Shown: in pieces, positions 52,269 through 60,973 of the stretch
Layout: each line of letters begins with the position of its first letter
How positions within the stretch are numbered: position 1 is the stretch's first letter
Assembly: GCF_003431825.1 (NCBI RefSeq)
Contig: NZ_CP020083.1
Location: forward strand, 2,394,501-2,458,500
Direction of reading: 5' to 3'
Length of the DNA: 64,000 nucleotides
From: Blastomonas fulva
GTDB lineage: Bacteria; Pseudomonadota; Alphaproteobacteria; Sphingomonadales; Sphingomonadaceae
The notes under the pieces: model-generated
Told to the model about the DNA's origin: nothing
What the model saw: only the letters and a program-made list of their open reading frames with translations
The model's database searches: none
Program-made: the position numbers and the translations under genes

Positions 52269-52668
52269 TTTCGCCGTCCCCGATCACGCAATCGTCTCCG
52301 AACGGTTCATCACTGCCTCCGGCCCTGGCGGCCAGAACGTCAACAAGGTGGCAACAGCGGTCCAGCTGCACGTCAATATTTACGCTCTAGGTTTGCCACC
52401 TTTGGTCTATAACAGACTGAAATCATTGGCAGGTAGCAAGATCAACCAGGAAGGCGAGCTGGTCATCCTGGCGCGCAACCACCGCACGCAGGAGGCCAAT
52501 CGCAAGTTGGCGCGCGAACGCGTGTCGGCGATGCTGGCAGCGGCCTATGATCTGCCCGCCACCCGCGCGCGGTCGCGGCTTAACCGCGTGGGCAAGACCG
52601 AGCGGCTGGCGGGCAAGAAGAACCGGTCGACGGTGAAGAAGAACCGGGGTCGCGTCGCCTTCGACTGA
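52261..52668 (+). CDS. arfB: Peptidyl-tRNA hydrolase ArfB (ribosome rescue)
   Basis: 135 residues from ATG 52261 (MNDFAVPDHAIVSERFITASGPGGQNVNKVATAVQLHV). The GGQ motif at residues 23-25 hydrolyses peptidyl-tRNA. The basic tail (GKTERLAGKKNRSTVKKNRGR) enters the mRNA channel of stalled ribosomes lacking a stop codon. Length and tail match ArfB/YaeJ. It overlaps the RluA-family gene by eight bases (ATGAATGA), implying co-translation. Confidence 0.96.
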   Translation: MNDFAVPDHAIVSERFITASGPGGQNVNKVATAVQLHVNIYALGLPPLVYNRLKSLAGSKINQEGELVILARNHRTQEANRKLARERVSAMLAAAYDLPATRARSRLNRVGKTERLAGKKNRSTVKKNRGRVAFD

Positions 52669-52693
52669 CCTTTTATTGTGTGAAAGCTTTGGC

Positions 52694-53176
52694 ATGTACG
52701 CGTTTGAAATTGATGCAAATACTCCCAAACCCCAGCTGTATGACAACCTGCATTCCGCAGCATTTGCCTTGGTAGATGGCGAGCGTGACGGTGTCGCCAA
52801 CATGGCCAATGTCGCTGCATTGCTGGGCCAGTTCCTGCCCGGGCTCAACTGGGCGGGCTTCTATCGCATGGTCGATGGCGAGCTGGTGCTGGGCCCTTTT
52901 GTGGGCAAGCCTGCCTGCATCCGCATCGCGCTGGGCAGCGGCGTCTGCGGCACCGCGGCAGCCAGCGGCGAAACCCAGCTGGTCGACGACGTCCATGCCT
53001 TTCCCGGTCACATCGCCTGCGATGCTGCGAGCCAGTCCGAGCTGGTGGTGCCCGTGATCCATGAAGGACAAGTGACCCATGTCATCGATCTCGACAGCCC
53101 GCATCTGGCGCGGTTCGATGCTGACGACCGCGCCGGGATCGAGCGGCTGGCAAGAACGCTCGCCGGACGCATCTGA
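52694..53176 (+). CDS. msrC: Free methionine-(R)-sulfoxide reductase (GAF domain)
   Basis: 160 residues from ATG 52694 (MYAFEIDANTPKPQLYDNLHSAAFALVDGE). A single GAF domain with NWAGFYRMVDGELVLGPFVGKPACIRIALGSGVCGTAAASGETQLVDDVHAFPGHIACDAASQSELVVPV, whose cysteines in PACIRI, GVCGTA and IACDA are those of fRMsr (YebR). It reduces free methionine-R-sulfoxide with thioredoxin, a part of oxidative defence. Start chosen at the family beginning. Confidence 0.95.
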   Translation: MYAFEIDANTPKPQLYDNLHSAAFALVDGERDGVANMANVAALLGQFLPGLNWAGFYRMVDGELVLGPFVGKPACIRIALGSGVCGTAAASGETQLVDDVHAFPGHIACDAASQSELVVPVIHEGQVTHVIDLDSPHLARFDADDRAGIERLARTLAGRI

Positions 53177-53369
53177 ACCCTTGCGTTAACCTGTTCGTGT
53201 GCGCTGCCCCATATTGAAACAGCCCGCGCCAGGGCACCCGGTTTTACATCGGTGCGATGGTGCAAACCCCCTGTAAATGCTAACAATCGCTTAACCAGGC
53301 TGGATGGGCGGGGGGCGGTTGCGTCCCTTTTCTGCGATGGCCTGCCCGATTGTCCGAGGGGAGTTAACC

Positions 53370-54695
53370 ATGAAGAGCCGCGCTTTTGCTTCTGTGCGCC
53401 ATGCTGCCGTTGCCGCCTGTATCGGTGGTGCAGTTTCGCTGGCCATGCCTGTTCAGGCCGCCGATTCGCAGCTGTCGCGGCCGCTGCCGTCGAGGCTCGA
53501 TTTCAAGGCGGGCAGTGCCCTCAAGCGTGGACCGGTGGGCATGCCGTCCTATGGCGCGCGCATCCCGGTCGGCGCGCCTGCGTATGTCCGCCCGTTCCGT
53601 GGCTTCCTGCTGCCCCGCATTTGGATCGCGCCGACTTACTACATCTCCAACTGGCAGGGCTATGGCCTGGCCCGCCCGGCGCAGGGCTATGGCTGGTCGC
53701 GTTATTATGACGACGCCGTGCTGACCGATCGCAATGGCCGTGTGTATGACAGCGTGCAGGGCGTGAACTGGCAGGCGGCGCAGGCCGGGCAGGCAGTGGT
53801 CAGCCAGACCTATTCGCCCGATTACGATCCGTACAATTATGACGGCGATCTGCTGCTCGGCAACGATCAGGTGGTGCATGGCACGCATTGGGCACGGACC
53901 GCAGAAGACTCGGCGCCGGGAGTCGATTACGACCCCGATGATATGGCGCCTCCGCCTCCGGTCGCGCAATTTGACCGCGATTACGACCCCGCCTTTCTCG
54001 AAGCCTGCCGCCGTGACAGCGGTCTGGGTGGCGCGGCGATCGGCGCGGCTGCGGGCGGTCTTGCGGGCAATCGCATCGCAGGGCGCGGCAACCGCACCGG
54101 CGGGACGCTGATCGGTGCGGGCGTCGGCGCGGTCGCTGGCATGGTGCTCGACAAGGCGGAGGACCGCGAGCGCTGCAAGCGGCTGCTCGCTCGCGAGGCG
54201 CAGGGCGGATACGGCGTCAGCTACGGCCAGCCTCCCATCGCCCCGCCGCCTGGCTTTGCCGGTGACTACGACCCTGCCTTTCTCGAGGCCTGCCGCCGTG
54301 AAACCGGTCTGGGCGGCGCGGCGATCGGCGCGGCTGTCGGCGGTCTTGCGGGCAACCGCGTCGCCGGACGCGGCAACCGCACCGGTGGCACGCTGATCGG
54401 CGCGGGCGTCGGCGCCGTCGCCGGAATGGTGATCGACAAGGCCGAGGACCGCGAACGCTGCAGGCGTCTGCTCGCCCAACAGGGGGCCGGCTATCCGCCG
54501 CCTCCGGGGCAGGGCGGCTATCCACCCCCGCCGCCGGGATATTATTATTACTACCCGCCGCCGATCGTCACCACGGTGACGATCACGCCTGCTGCCTGCA
54601 ATTGCACCGAAGAGGTGGTGGTGACCGAGACGGTTCCCGTTCGCCACCGCCCCAGGGTCTATCGCAGCAAGAACGTGAAAGTGCACGCCAGATAG
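53370..54695 (+). CDS. Exported RcnB-like protein with two tandem glycine-zipper domains
   Basis: 441 residues from ATG 53370 (MKSRAFASVRHAAVAACIGGAVSLAMPVQAA), a signal peptide. Residues about 60-120 resemble an RcnB-type surface protein (FLLPRIWIAPTYYISNWQGYGL). Two copies of a 95-residue unit follow, each starting YDPAFLEACRR, with GLGGAAIGAAAGGLAGNRIAGRGNRTGGTLIGAGVGAVAGMVLDKAEDRERCKRLLA. The units begin at bases 53979 and 54264, exactly 285 bp apart. A Pro/Tyr-rich tail and CNC motif end it. Envelope protein of unknown role. Confidence 0.85.
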   Translation: MKSRAFASVRHAAVAACIGGAVSLAMPVQAADSQLSRPLPSRLDFKAGSALKRGPVGMPSYGARIPVGAPAYVRPFRGFLLPRIWIAPTYYISNWQGYGLARPAQGYGWSRYYDDAVLTDRNGRVYDSVQGVNWQAAQAGQAVVSQTYSPDYDPYNYDGDLLLGNDQVVHGTHWARTAEDSAPGVDYDPDDMAPPPPVAQFDRDYDPAFLEACRRDSGLGGAAIGAAAGGLAGNRIAGRGNRTGGTLIGAGVGAVAGMVLDKAEDRERCKRLLAREAQGGYGVSYGQPPIAPPPGFAGDYDPAFLEACRRETGLGGAAIGAAVGGLAGNRVAGRGNRTGGTLIGAGVGAVAGMVIDKAEDRERCRRLLAQQGAGYPPPPGQGGYPPPPPGYYYYYPPPIVTTVTITPAACNCTEEVVVTETVPVRHRPRVYRSKNVKVHAR

Positions 54696-54701
54696 GCGGT
54701 T

Positions 54702-55811
54702 TCAGTCCTTGGAGCGGCTGACCGGCGAATCGACATAGCCGGTCAGTCCCCAGGGTTCATAGGGTCCGAGCACCAGCTGTTCGAACGTGCCCAGCCCCTG
54801 TTCGCCTTCGCTGGTGGTGACGCGGCAGAGGATTTGCACGTGCAGGTTTTCCATCGTCGGTGCCATCGGATCGATTGCGGCAAGATCGATGACATCGCGC
54901 TCTACCACCAGGGGCCCGTGGTGGCGGCCATGACCCCATTTCGGACAGGTATAGCCCAGCCCGCGCATCTGGAACCGCTGCACCGGCTCGAAGGTCACGG
55001 CGAGTGGCCCGGTATCGGTCTGGATCGTCAGCGTCCCGCCTGCGGGCCAGCGGGTGCCGGGCTCGATCTGCGTCTCCAGCAGCGCCGAGGGCGTCTCATC
55101 GAACCCGTCATGCCCGGCGCCATCGGGTGCGACCACCGCGCGGGTGTTCCACGCCGATCCCGATCGGTGTGCGTTGAGGTGGAAGAACAGGCTGCGGCTG
55201 GGCAGGTTGATCGGGGTCCATTGCCAGAAGAATGCCGGTTGCGAGCTGCCGGAATGCGGCTGCGCATCAGGCGCGCCGATCGGGCGCACGCCCCAGCTGC
55301 GGTCGCGGGTTCCCGCGCAGCCTGGCGCCAGCTCGACCCGCTCGCCATCGATTTCGATCCAGCCGCTATAGTGCCCGTTCTGGGTCATTCGGGTGTAGTC
55401 CATGAAGGTGCGCGGACCGTTGCGGAAGGTGAAGCGCGGCTCTTCGATCGGGAAGGCGCGGCCGGTGAAGGTGATGTCGGCCCGGATGCCTTCACCGTCC
55501 ACCAGGATGCGCAAGACCCTGAGCGGCTCGATCACCTCGATGCGGATCGGCCCTACGGCCATGTCCATCCGCTCCATGGCAAGCTCGCGCGAGGCGTGAA
55601 GAGCATGCTGCAACCCGTTGCGAATGAATGAAAAGCTCGCATCTGCGATATCGAGATGGGGGTAGACGCCAAAGGCCAGCGCGAAGAAGCCGGTGCCATC
55701 GGGGTTATAGCCGTTGAAGAAATAGCGGTCGTAAAAATTGCGGTCGGTGCCAGCATAGGCGATCGGCTCTGCGGTCTGGTGCAGCGGGTAATCATCGCCT
55801 CGGGTCAGCAT
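54702..55811 (-). CDS. Beta-rich hypothetical protein coupled to a phosphotransferase
   Basis: 369 residues from ATG 55811 (MLTRGDDYPLHQTAEPIAYAGTDRNFYDRYFFNGYNPDG). Mostly predicted beta strands (PIRIEVIEPLRVLRILVDGEGIRADITFTGRAFPIEEPRFTFRNGPRT; RDRSWGVRPIGAPDAQP; FFWQWTPINLPSRSLFFHLNAHRSG), reminiscent of a lipocalin-like AttH or hydroxylase-type fold, but not securely. No signal peptide. Its start overlaps the end of the kinase-like gene by seven bases, so the two are translated together and probably act on one substrate. Not recognised as a named family. Confidence 0.75.
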   Translation of the reverse strand: MLTRGDDYPLHQTAEPIAYAGTDRNFYDRYFFNGYNPDGTGFFALAFGVYPHLDIADASFSFIRNGLQHALHASRELAMERMDMAVGPIRIEVIEPLRVLRILVDGEGIRADITFTGRAFPIEEPRFTFRNGPRTFMDYTRMTQNGHYSGWIEIDGERVELAPGCAGTRDRSWGVRPIGAPDAQPHSGSSQPAFFWQWTPINLPSRSLFFHLNAHRSGSAWNTRAVVAPDGAGHDGFDETPSALLETQIEPGTRWPAGGTLTIQTDTGPLAVTFEPVQRFQMRGLGYTCPKWGHGRHHGPLVVERDVIDLAAIDPMAPTMENLHVQILCRVTTSEGEQGLGTFEQLVLGPYEPWGLTGYVDSPVSRSKD

Positions 55812-56911
55812 GTCGTGGTCTCCGTGTTGCGCTCCGCATGGCATAGCAGCGCGCCGATGCTGTCGTGGTCCAGCGCCAGGCTGCACGCGCCGCGCGCCAT
55901 CGACAGGAAGTTGGCATCGCCGCGGGCTGTGCGCTCGACAAAGGCGGCGCTGAACACCGCGGTCGACAGCCCCGACAGCGCGCCGATGCGGTAATCGTCC
56001 CAGATCGTGTTGCTGCTGCGCGGCACGCCGTGGCGGGTCATTTCGGCGCAATACAGATCGATCAGCTCGGCTTCGTGCGCGCGGCGCAGATCGGTGCCGA
56101 TGCCGGTGCCCAGAAAATAGCCAAGATCGCTGGTGCCTGCACCAGTGACGCAGGTCTGCCAGTCGACCACCGCCAGAGGCTCTGCACCGCCGCGAATGTC
56201 AAACAGCATATTGTCGAGCCGGAAGTCGCCATGGGTGAGGCAGCGTGTGCCGGGCTGCCAGCCGAACCAGTGCGGCGCAGCGTCGGCCAGCGCCTCGCAG
56301 ATGGCGAGGTATTCGGGCTCGAGCTGCCCCGCATAACGCTCGCGGAACACGGCCTGCGCGCCGGGATAGGACTGGATGATCCAGTCGCGCGCTTGCGGAT
56401 CGGGGAGCAGCCAGTCCTCGTCCAGCACGCTCAGATTGTCGGTTGACGCGTGCAGCGATGCCGCCTGACACACCGCCAGCCGGGCCTCGTCGAGCGTGCA
56501 GGACGCCAATTGGTCGCCAGCGCGCGCCGGGCCCAGATCCTCGAACAGCAGGATGAAATCGCATCCGGTCGGCTCGATCAGCGCGGCATAGACCTTGGGT
56601 ACCCGCATCGCGACCAGGGGGGCGATGCGGGCATAGAAGTTGACCTCACGCAGATAGAGCCGGAAATGCGCCGCGGTCGAGCGGCTGGTGGCGTCGCGCG
56701 AAGGCAGCTTGGCAGCGATCGAGGCCGGGGCGCCGGGGGCAGGGCGGTCATAGGCCAGCGCGATCCGTACGGTATCGCCCACCTGACCGGTGCCGATCGA
56801 CGCGCAGGTGATGGCGGCAATCCGCGCGCCGCCCAGCACGCCCGCATTGTCGAGCTGCGCCTGCAGCCAGTCCGGCGTGATATCCTCCGCCCGCGTTGGA
56901 AACGCCTCCAT
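55805..56911 (-). CDS. Phosphotransferase-family (APH/EcKL-like) kinase
   Basis: 368 residues. The kinase-like core has CLTHGDFRLDNMLFDI (catalytic Asp and Asn of the HGDxxxxN loop) and LAVVDWQTCVTGAGTSDLGYFLGTGI (the metal-binding DWQ). The N-terminal lobe has SIAAKLPSRDATSR with the nucleotide-binding Lys. This is the aminoglycoside phosphotransferase-like superfamily, closest in style to the small-molecule (ecdysteroid-like) kinases found in sphingomonads. Substrate unknown, perhaps a hydrophobic alcohol. Coupled to the beta-rich gene downstream. Confidence 0.85.
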   Translation of the reverse strand: MEAFPTRAEDITPDWLQAQLDNAGVLGGARIAAITCASIGTGQVGDTVRIALAYDRPAPGAPASIAAKLPSRDATSRSTAAHFRLYLREVNFYARIAPLVAMRVPKVYAALIEPTGCDFILLFEDLGPARAGDQLASCTLDEARLAVCQAASLHASTDNLSVLDEDWLLPDPQARDWIIQSYPGAQAVFRERYAGQLEPEYLAICEALADAAPHWFGWQPGTRCLTHGDFRLDNMLFDIRGGAEPLAVVDWQTCVTGAGTSDLGYFLGTGIGTDLRRAHEAELIDLYCAEMTRHGVPRSSNTIWDDYRIGALSGLSTAVFSAAFVERTARGDANFLSMARGACSLALDHDSIGALLCHAERNTETTTC

Positions 56912-57018
56912 GCCATTCCTCTCCGCCGGTTCTGACCCGGTCGATAATTTAATCGTATGATTAAACCAGCGCGGAAGGATTGCAATCGCTCAGTTGGGCA
57001 GGGGGCAGATGCGCCGTG

Positions 57019-57498
57019 TCAGGCGAGTTCGCTGGCGAGCCGCGCCTGCATCTGCAGCACTGCGGGGCGCAAGGCGGTTTCCTCGACAAAACCCAGCCGC
57101 TCGGCCTCGAGCGACTTTTCCAGCCGGACCAGCCGGTCGAGCAGGTGCTGGGTTTCTTGCACCAGCCGCTGGGCTTCCTGCGGCAGACGCGCAACCACGA
57201 ACGGATCGCTCGAGGTGCACTTGCCCAGCGAACGGCTGCGGCTGTGCAACTGGTGCAGCGAGAGTTCGCCTGCGAAATAGGCCTTCTGGTTGAGCAGCCA
57301 GGCGATCGAATGCATCAGTCGGGTGGTCACGCGCAGCGATTCGCACGACATGTCGATGCGAATGTCGTCATGCCGGGTAAGCCCCTGGTCTTCTGGCGTC
57401 AGCTCGAAATAGGACCGCGCCTCGTCGGCCAGCACCATCGCCTCGACATAGAGCGACTCGACCAGTTTGACCGTGAAAGGGAATTGGTGGTTGGACAT
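57019..57498 (-). CDS. rcdA: RcdA/DUF1465-family protein, regulator of CtrA degradation
   Basis: 159 residues (MSNHQFPFTVKLVESLYVEAMVLADEARSYFE ...). SCESLRVTTRLMHSIAWLLNQKAYFAGELS and VQETQHLLDRLVRLEKSLE are the DUF1465 pattern. In Caulobacter RcdA is an adaptor helping ClpXP degrade CtrA during the cell cycle. Neighbouring YdcH/DUF465 mini-proteins on both strands are its usual companions. Its own role in this organism is inferred from the family. Confidence 0.92.
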   Translation of the reverse strand: MSNHQFPFTVKLVESLYVEAMVLADEARSYFELTPEDQGLTRHDDIRIDMSCESLRVTTRLMHSIAWLLNQKAYFAGELSLHQLHSRSRSLGKCTSSDPFVVARLPQEAQRLVQETQHLLDRLVRLEKSLEAERLGFVEETALRPAVLQMQARLASELA

Positions 57499-57627
57499 GC
57501 CCCATCCTTGCCAAAATCCCGTGGGGCTGCCCAGCCGGAACCTATGGTTAAGCCCGCAAACACCGCGCTTGTGTCAACGCGGAACAGTTGCGCCTGTCTG
57601 GATGAAGGCGCGATGCGGTCGTGGCGA

Positions 57628-57825
57628 TCAGGCGATGATGTCGGGGATCAGATAATCTTCGAGCATGGCGATCTGGTCGCGCAGCAGCAGCTTGCGCTTC
57701 TTCAGCCGGGCAAGCTGCAGCATGTCGGTGGTGCCGCCGTTGCTCAACGAGCCGATGGCATGATCGAGGTCGCGATGTTCGATGCGCAGCAAGGCCAGCT
57801 TCTGCCGGACTTCTTCCTCTGTCAC
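57628..57825 (-). CDS. YdcH/DUF465-family small protein
   Basis: 65 residues with GTG start 57825 (VTEEEVRQKLALLRIEHRDLDHAIGSLSNGG). A helical hairpin: QLARLKKRKLLLRDQIAMLEDYLIPDIIA. The DUF465 (YdcH) family has LxxEHxxLDxxI and LKKxKLxLKDxI motifs. Function unknown; often found beside RcdA. Divergent from the second DUF465 gene at 58030. Confidence 0.92.
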   Translation of the reverse strand: MTEEEVRQKLALLRIEHRDLDHAIGSLSNGGTTDMLQLARLKKRKLLLRDQIAMLEDYLIPDIIA

Positions 57826-58029
57826 GCGCGACGCCTTTCCAGACCTGGCCGGGCCGCATCGGGCACCGGATTATCCTGTGGGCAGACCACACGCCTGCCG
57901 ATTGTCGCGGTTATGGAATGTTTCGCCGCATTGCAAGCGCACCTGTGCATAACACCACAGACAGCCCATAAATTTTATGTTTAGATCACGATCCCAAGAT
58001 GAGAAGGCAACGAGTCGAAGGAGACATAC

Positions 58030-58188
58030 ATGCTGCAAGACAGTCATACGCAAGCTCTCATGGCCAAGCATGCCGGGATTGAACGGATGATCCACGACGA
58101 GGAACGCAGGCCGGCGCCCGATACCGCGCTGATTGCCAAGCTCAAGAAGCAGAAACTGCGCATCAAGGAAGAGATCAGCCTGCATTGA
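58030..58188 (+). CDS. YdcH/DUF465-family small protein, second copy
   Basis: 52 residues from ATG 58030, with AAGGAGACATAC ahead as a strong ribosome binding site. MLQDSHTQALMAKHAGIERMIHDE, then LIAKLKKQKLRIKEEISLH show the same two-motif helical hairpin as the divergent gene at 57628, including LKKxKLxxKEEI. Shorter than the cut-off of routine ORF finding but well supported. Confidence 0.9.
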   Translation: MLQDSHTQALMAKHAGIERMIHDEERRPAPDTALIAKLKKQKLRIKEEISLH

Positions 58189-58502
58189 TCAACTGATCTG
58201 ATCTAGAGCGGACCGGGGCAGATCCCGGACGCCAAATCCAAGCCCGGCGCGTCTGACGAGGGGTCAGATCGCGCGCCGGGCGACGGGGAGGGGCGAAAAT
58301 GCCCTCCGCCAGCTGGAGCAACGGCTCGCTGGACATGATTCCTTCCCATCAAGGGCAATTCACACCAGGGGCAGAATGCACGTGCGGGCGAATGCGGTCC
58401 GCGCGATGCAGGCGTGGCTGCGTATGGGGCAGCGCAGCGGCCATGGACAGCCAATCTGATATGGTGTACCAATACAGCAACACACATCAAGGAAGGGGGG
58501 GC
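58189..58502. other. Intergenic region between the second YdcH gene and the DUF5694 gene
   Basis: 314 bases. A strong nested hairpin lies at 58242-58281 (separate entry). The final 30 bases hold the very G-rich ribosome binding site AAGGAAGGGGGGG of the next gene. In-frame upstream codons from 58299 add unlikely residues before the signal peptide. Confidence 0.55.
58242..58281. terminator. Nested hairpin after the second YdcH gene
   Basis: GCCCGGCGCG/CGCGCCGGGC with an inner TCTGAC/GTCAGA stem and a three-base bulge. Highly stable, 54 bases after the YdcH stop. No T-run. Most likely an intrinsic-type end or RNA-protective element. Confidence 0.65.
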
Positions 58503-59624
58503 ATGAGTTCGGACCGCATGACAGTATTCGGCCTTTTCAGGACGCGCATGATGCTGGGTGTGGGGATAGCGCTTTGCGCCCTGCCTGTATCCGCGCAGTC
58601 CTATCGTCCCAGCTTCGATCCCAGCGCCCTGAAGCTGCCCGCCAGCAGCACGCCGAATGAGGTGCTGGTCCTCGGCACGCCGCACCTGTCCGGGCTTCCC
58701 GACAGCTTCACGCCCGACATGCTCGCGCCATTGCTCGACCGGCTCGCCGCGTGGCGTCCAACGGCGATTGCGACCGAGGACCTTTCCGGCCTGCAGTGCG
58801 ACAGTCTGCGCCGCTATCCTTCACGGTACGCAGAGACGGTAAAGACCTACTGCTTCGATCCCGCTCCAGCGGGGCAAGCCACCGGGCTCGACGTTCCAGC
58901 GGCCAATGCCGAGGCGGAACGCCTGCTCGCCGCGTGGCCGGCAGCACCCGCCCCCGCGCAGCGTCGGCAGCTGGCAGCGATATTCCTCGCTTCGGGCGAA
59001 CGCGGGTCGGCGCTGGTGCAGTGGCTCAGGCTGCCAGCCGAGGAACGCCGAGCAGGAGACGGCCTGACCGACGCTCTTGTCACCACGCTGGAGAAAGCCC
59101 GGACGCGGCGCAACGAGACCTATCTGGTCGCTGCCACGCTTGCCGCGCGGCTTGGGCTCGAGCGGCTGTGGAGCGTCGACGATCACTCTGCGGACTCGCC
59201 TGGACCTGTCGTCCCAGAAGAGATCCAGGCAAATGAAGCAGCGATCATGAAGGCCTGGGACAACCCGGCAACTTGCGCACGTCGGGCCGAAAGCGAGCAG
59301 CTGACCGCAAGACTGGCGCAGCCCGATGCCCTGCTGAACCTCTACCGCGCCTATAACGCACCCGACGCGCCCATGCTCGTTTATCGATCGGATTTCGGGG
59401 CCGCTCTGGCCGAGCCGTCGCCCCAGGGCTTTGGCAGGCAATATGTCGGTTATTGGGAAACGCGGAATTTGCGCATGGTGGCAAATATGCGCGACATCAT
59501 CGGTCGCTATCCGGGAACGCGCCTGCTGACCATCGTCGGCGCATCGCACAAGGGCTATTACGAAGCGTATCTGAATCAAATGCACGACGTCCATCTGGCC
59601 GATGCCGGTGCGGTTCTTCGCTAG
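58503..59624 (+). CDS. DUF5694-family exported protein
   Basis: 373 residues from ATG 58503. TRMMLGVGIALCALPVSAQS is a signal peptide. STPNEVLVLGTPHLSGLPDSFTPDMLAPLLDRLAAWRPTAIATEDLSG resembles the opening of DUF5694/TraB-like proteins (the LGTPHLS motif), and DIIGRYPGTRLLTIVGASHKGYYEAYL near the end carries the second GxxH motif of that superfamily. Some relatives are metal-dependent peptidases of the TIKI type. Function unproven. The G-rich ribosome binding site fixes the start. Confidence 0.82.
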   Translation: MSSDRMTVFGLFRTRMMLGVGIALCALPVSAQSYRPSFDPSALKLPASSTPNEVLVLGTPHLSGLPDSFTPDMLAPLLDRLAAWRPTAIATEDLSGLQCDSLRRYPSRYAETVKTYCFDPAPAGQATGLDVPAANAEAERLLAAWPAAPAPAQRRQLAAIFLASGERGSALVQWLRLPAEERRAGDGLTDALVTTLEKARTRRNETYLVAATLAARLGLERLWSVDDHSADSPGPVVPEEIQANEAAIMKAWDNPATCARRAESEQLTARLAQPDALLNLYRAYNAPDAPMLVYRSDFGAALAEPSPQGFGRQYVGYWETRNLRMVANMRDIIGRYPGTRLLTIVGASHKGYYEAYLNQMHDVHLADAGAVLR

Positions 59625-59670
59625 GGCTTAATCCGGAACCCATGCATCGCACTTTGGTGCGCGCGGGTTT

Positions 59671-60741
59671 TTATGCCACACCATTTTCCGCCTCGTCATT
59701 CTCCGCGACTTCACGCCCGATTTTTCGCGTATGGATCAGCGAGACGCGCGTGCCCGGCGCGGCATCCTTGACGGAGATTATCGCCCCCAGCTGCTTGGCG
59801 AGCGCCTGAATGATGCGGGTGCCGAGCCCGGCCTGGGTATCTTCGGCATCCGCGTCCATGCCGATGCCGTCGTCCGACACCGAAAGCGTCCAGTCGTCTG
59901 CGTCTGCGGTATAGCCGACAACGACATGGCCGATGCGTCCATCCGGAAACGCGTGCTTGAGCGCGTTAATCACCAGTTCGGTCACGACCAGACCCATGCT
60001 CACCGAAACGTCCCCGTCGATCAGAACCGGGTCGACCCGCGTCGTCAGCGTCAACCTCTTGCGGTCGTGAATCATCGAAGCGCCGATGCTGGCGCACAAT
60101 TGCGTCAGATACGGCGAAAGTTCGACGGCTCCGCCATCGGACTGGGCGAGGTGGCGCTGCAGGGTCGCGATCGACATGACGCGCTGATGCGCATCGCTCA
60201 GATGGCCGCGTGCCTCCTCAGACTGCACCTTGCGGGCACTCTGCATCAGAATGCTTGCGATGATCTGCAGGCTGTTGGCCACCCGGTGCTGCATCTCGTG
60301 CAGGAGCGCCGCGTTGGTCCGGATCAGCTCCTTGTGGCGCTTGTCGTCCTTGCGTGTCTCGGTGACGTCGATGACCGTGACCAGCATCCGCGAATTGTCG
60401 ATGTCGCCATATTCAAGCAGTTGCGCCTTGATCACCACACAGCGTGTCGCGCCGGCGCTGGTCAGAATCTCCATCTCATAGGCTTCGATATCCGCCGCGC
60501 CTGACAGGGTCGCGTCGATCAGCGAGTGCAGCCGCGGCAGGTCCCAATGGTGGTGGTCCAGATCATAGATGGTCTGTCCGGTAACGGTTGCAGGATCGAT
60601 CCCGAACGCGGCGCAAAAGCTGTCGCTCGCGGCAACAATGGTCAGCTTGTCGTCGAGCAGCAACAGCGGTGCATTGGACGCAAGCACGACCGCCAGCCCC
60701 AGCGAGCGGCCCAGATTGATCGGTGTTTGATCGGCAGCCAT
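59671..60741 (-). CDS. PAS-domain sensor histidine kinase (HisKA_2 type)
   Basis: 356 residues from ATG 60741 (MAADQTPINLGRSLGLAVVLASNAPLLLLDDKLTIVAASDSFCAAFG). A PAS domain spans residues about 15-130. HisKA_2 is LLHEMQHRVANSLQIIASILMQSARK, with H152 the likely phosphoacceptor. The HATPase has GLVVTELVINALKHAFPDG and VSDDGIGMDADAEDTQAGLGTRIIQ. Cytoplasmic, with no membrane helix. No response regulator adjacent; general-stress kinases of this type are common in alphaproteobacteria. Divergent from ptsP. Confidence 0.93.
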   Translation of the reverse strand: MAADQTPINLGRSLGLAVVLASNAPLLLLDDKLTIVAASDSFCAAFGIDPATVTGQTIYDLDHHHWDLPRLHSLIDATLSGAADIEAYEMEILTSAGATRCVVIKAQLLEYGDIDNSRMLVTVIDVTETRKDDKRHKELIRTNAALLHEMQHRVANSLQIIASILMQSARKVQSEEARGHLSDAHQRVMSIATLQRHLAQSDGGAVELSPYLTQLCASIGASMIHDRKRLTLTTRVDPVLIDGDVSVSMGLVVTELVINALKHAFPDGRIGHVVVGYTADADDWTLSVSDDGIGMDADAEDTQAGLGTRIIQALAKQLGAIISVKDAAPGTRVSLIHTRKIGREVAENDEAENGVA

Positions 60742-60973
60742 GTGGCACGCCCTTCCGGTTGCCCGGACCGCAAGACGCGGCCTTGTTGGCATCCCATTTT
60801 TGAAGCCGATATGGATCGGCAAAAACCGAATACTGTCCCGATATTCGTCTGCTAGCATGCCGGTGGCATCCATCGCGCACGAATTTGTAACGGGTGGGGA
60901 CGCAACCCCTCGCTGCCAAATCGGGGCCAACCCCCGATAGCCTAGCGCGCAACTGCGTGCTAGACCTCCGCCC

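Noticed and set aside
56951..57018. A gene between the phosphotransferase start and rcdA stop
   Set aside because: About 100 bases with no ribosome binding site plus start combination and no motif.
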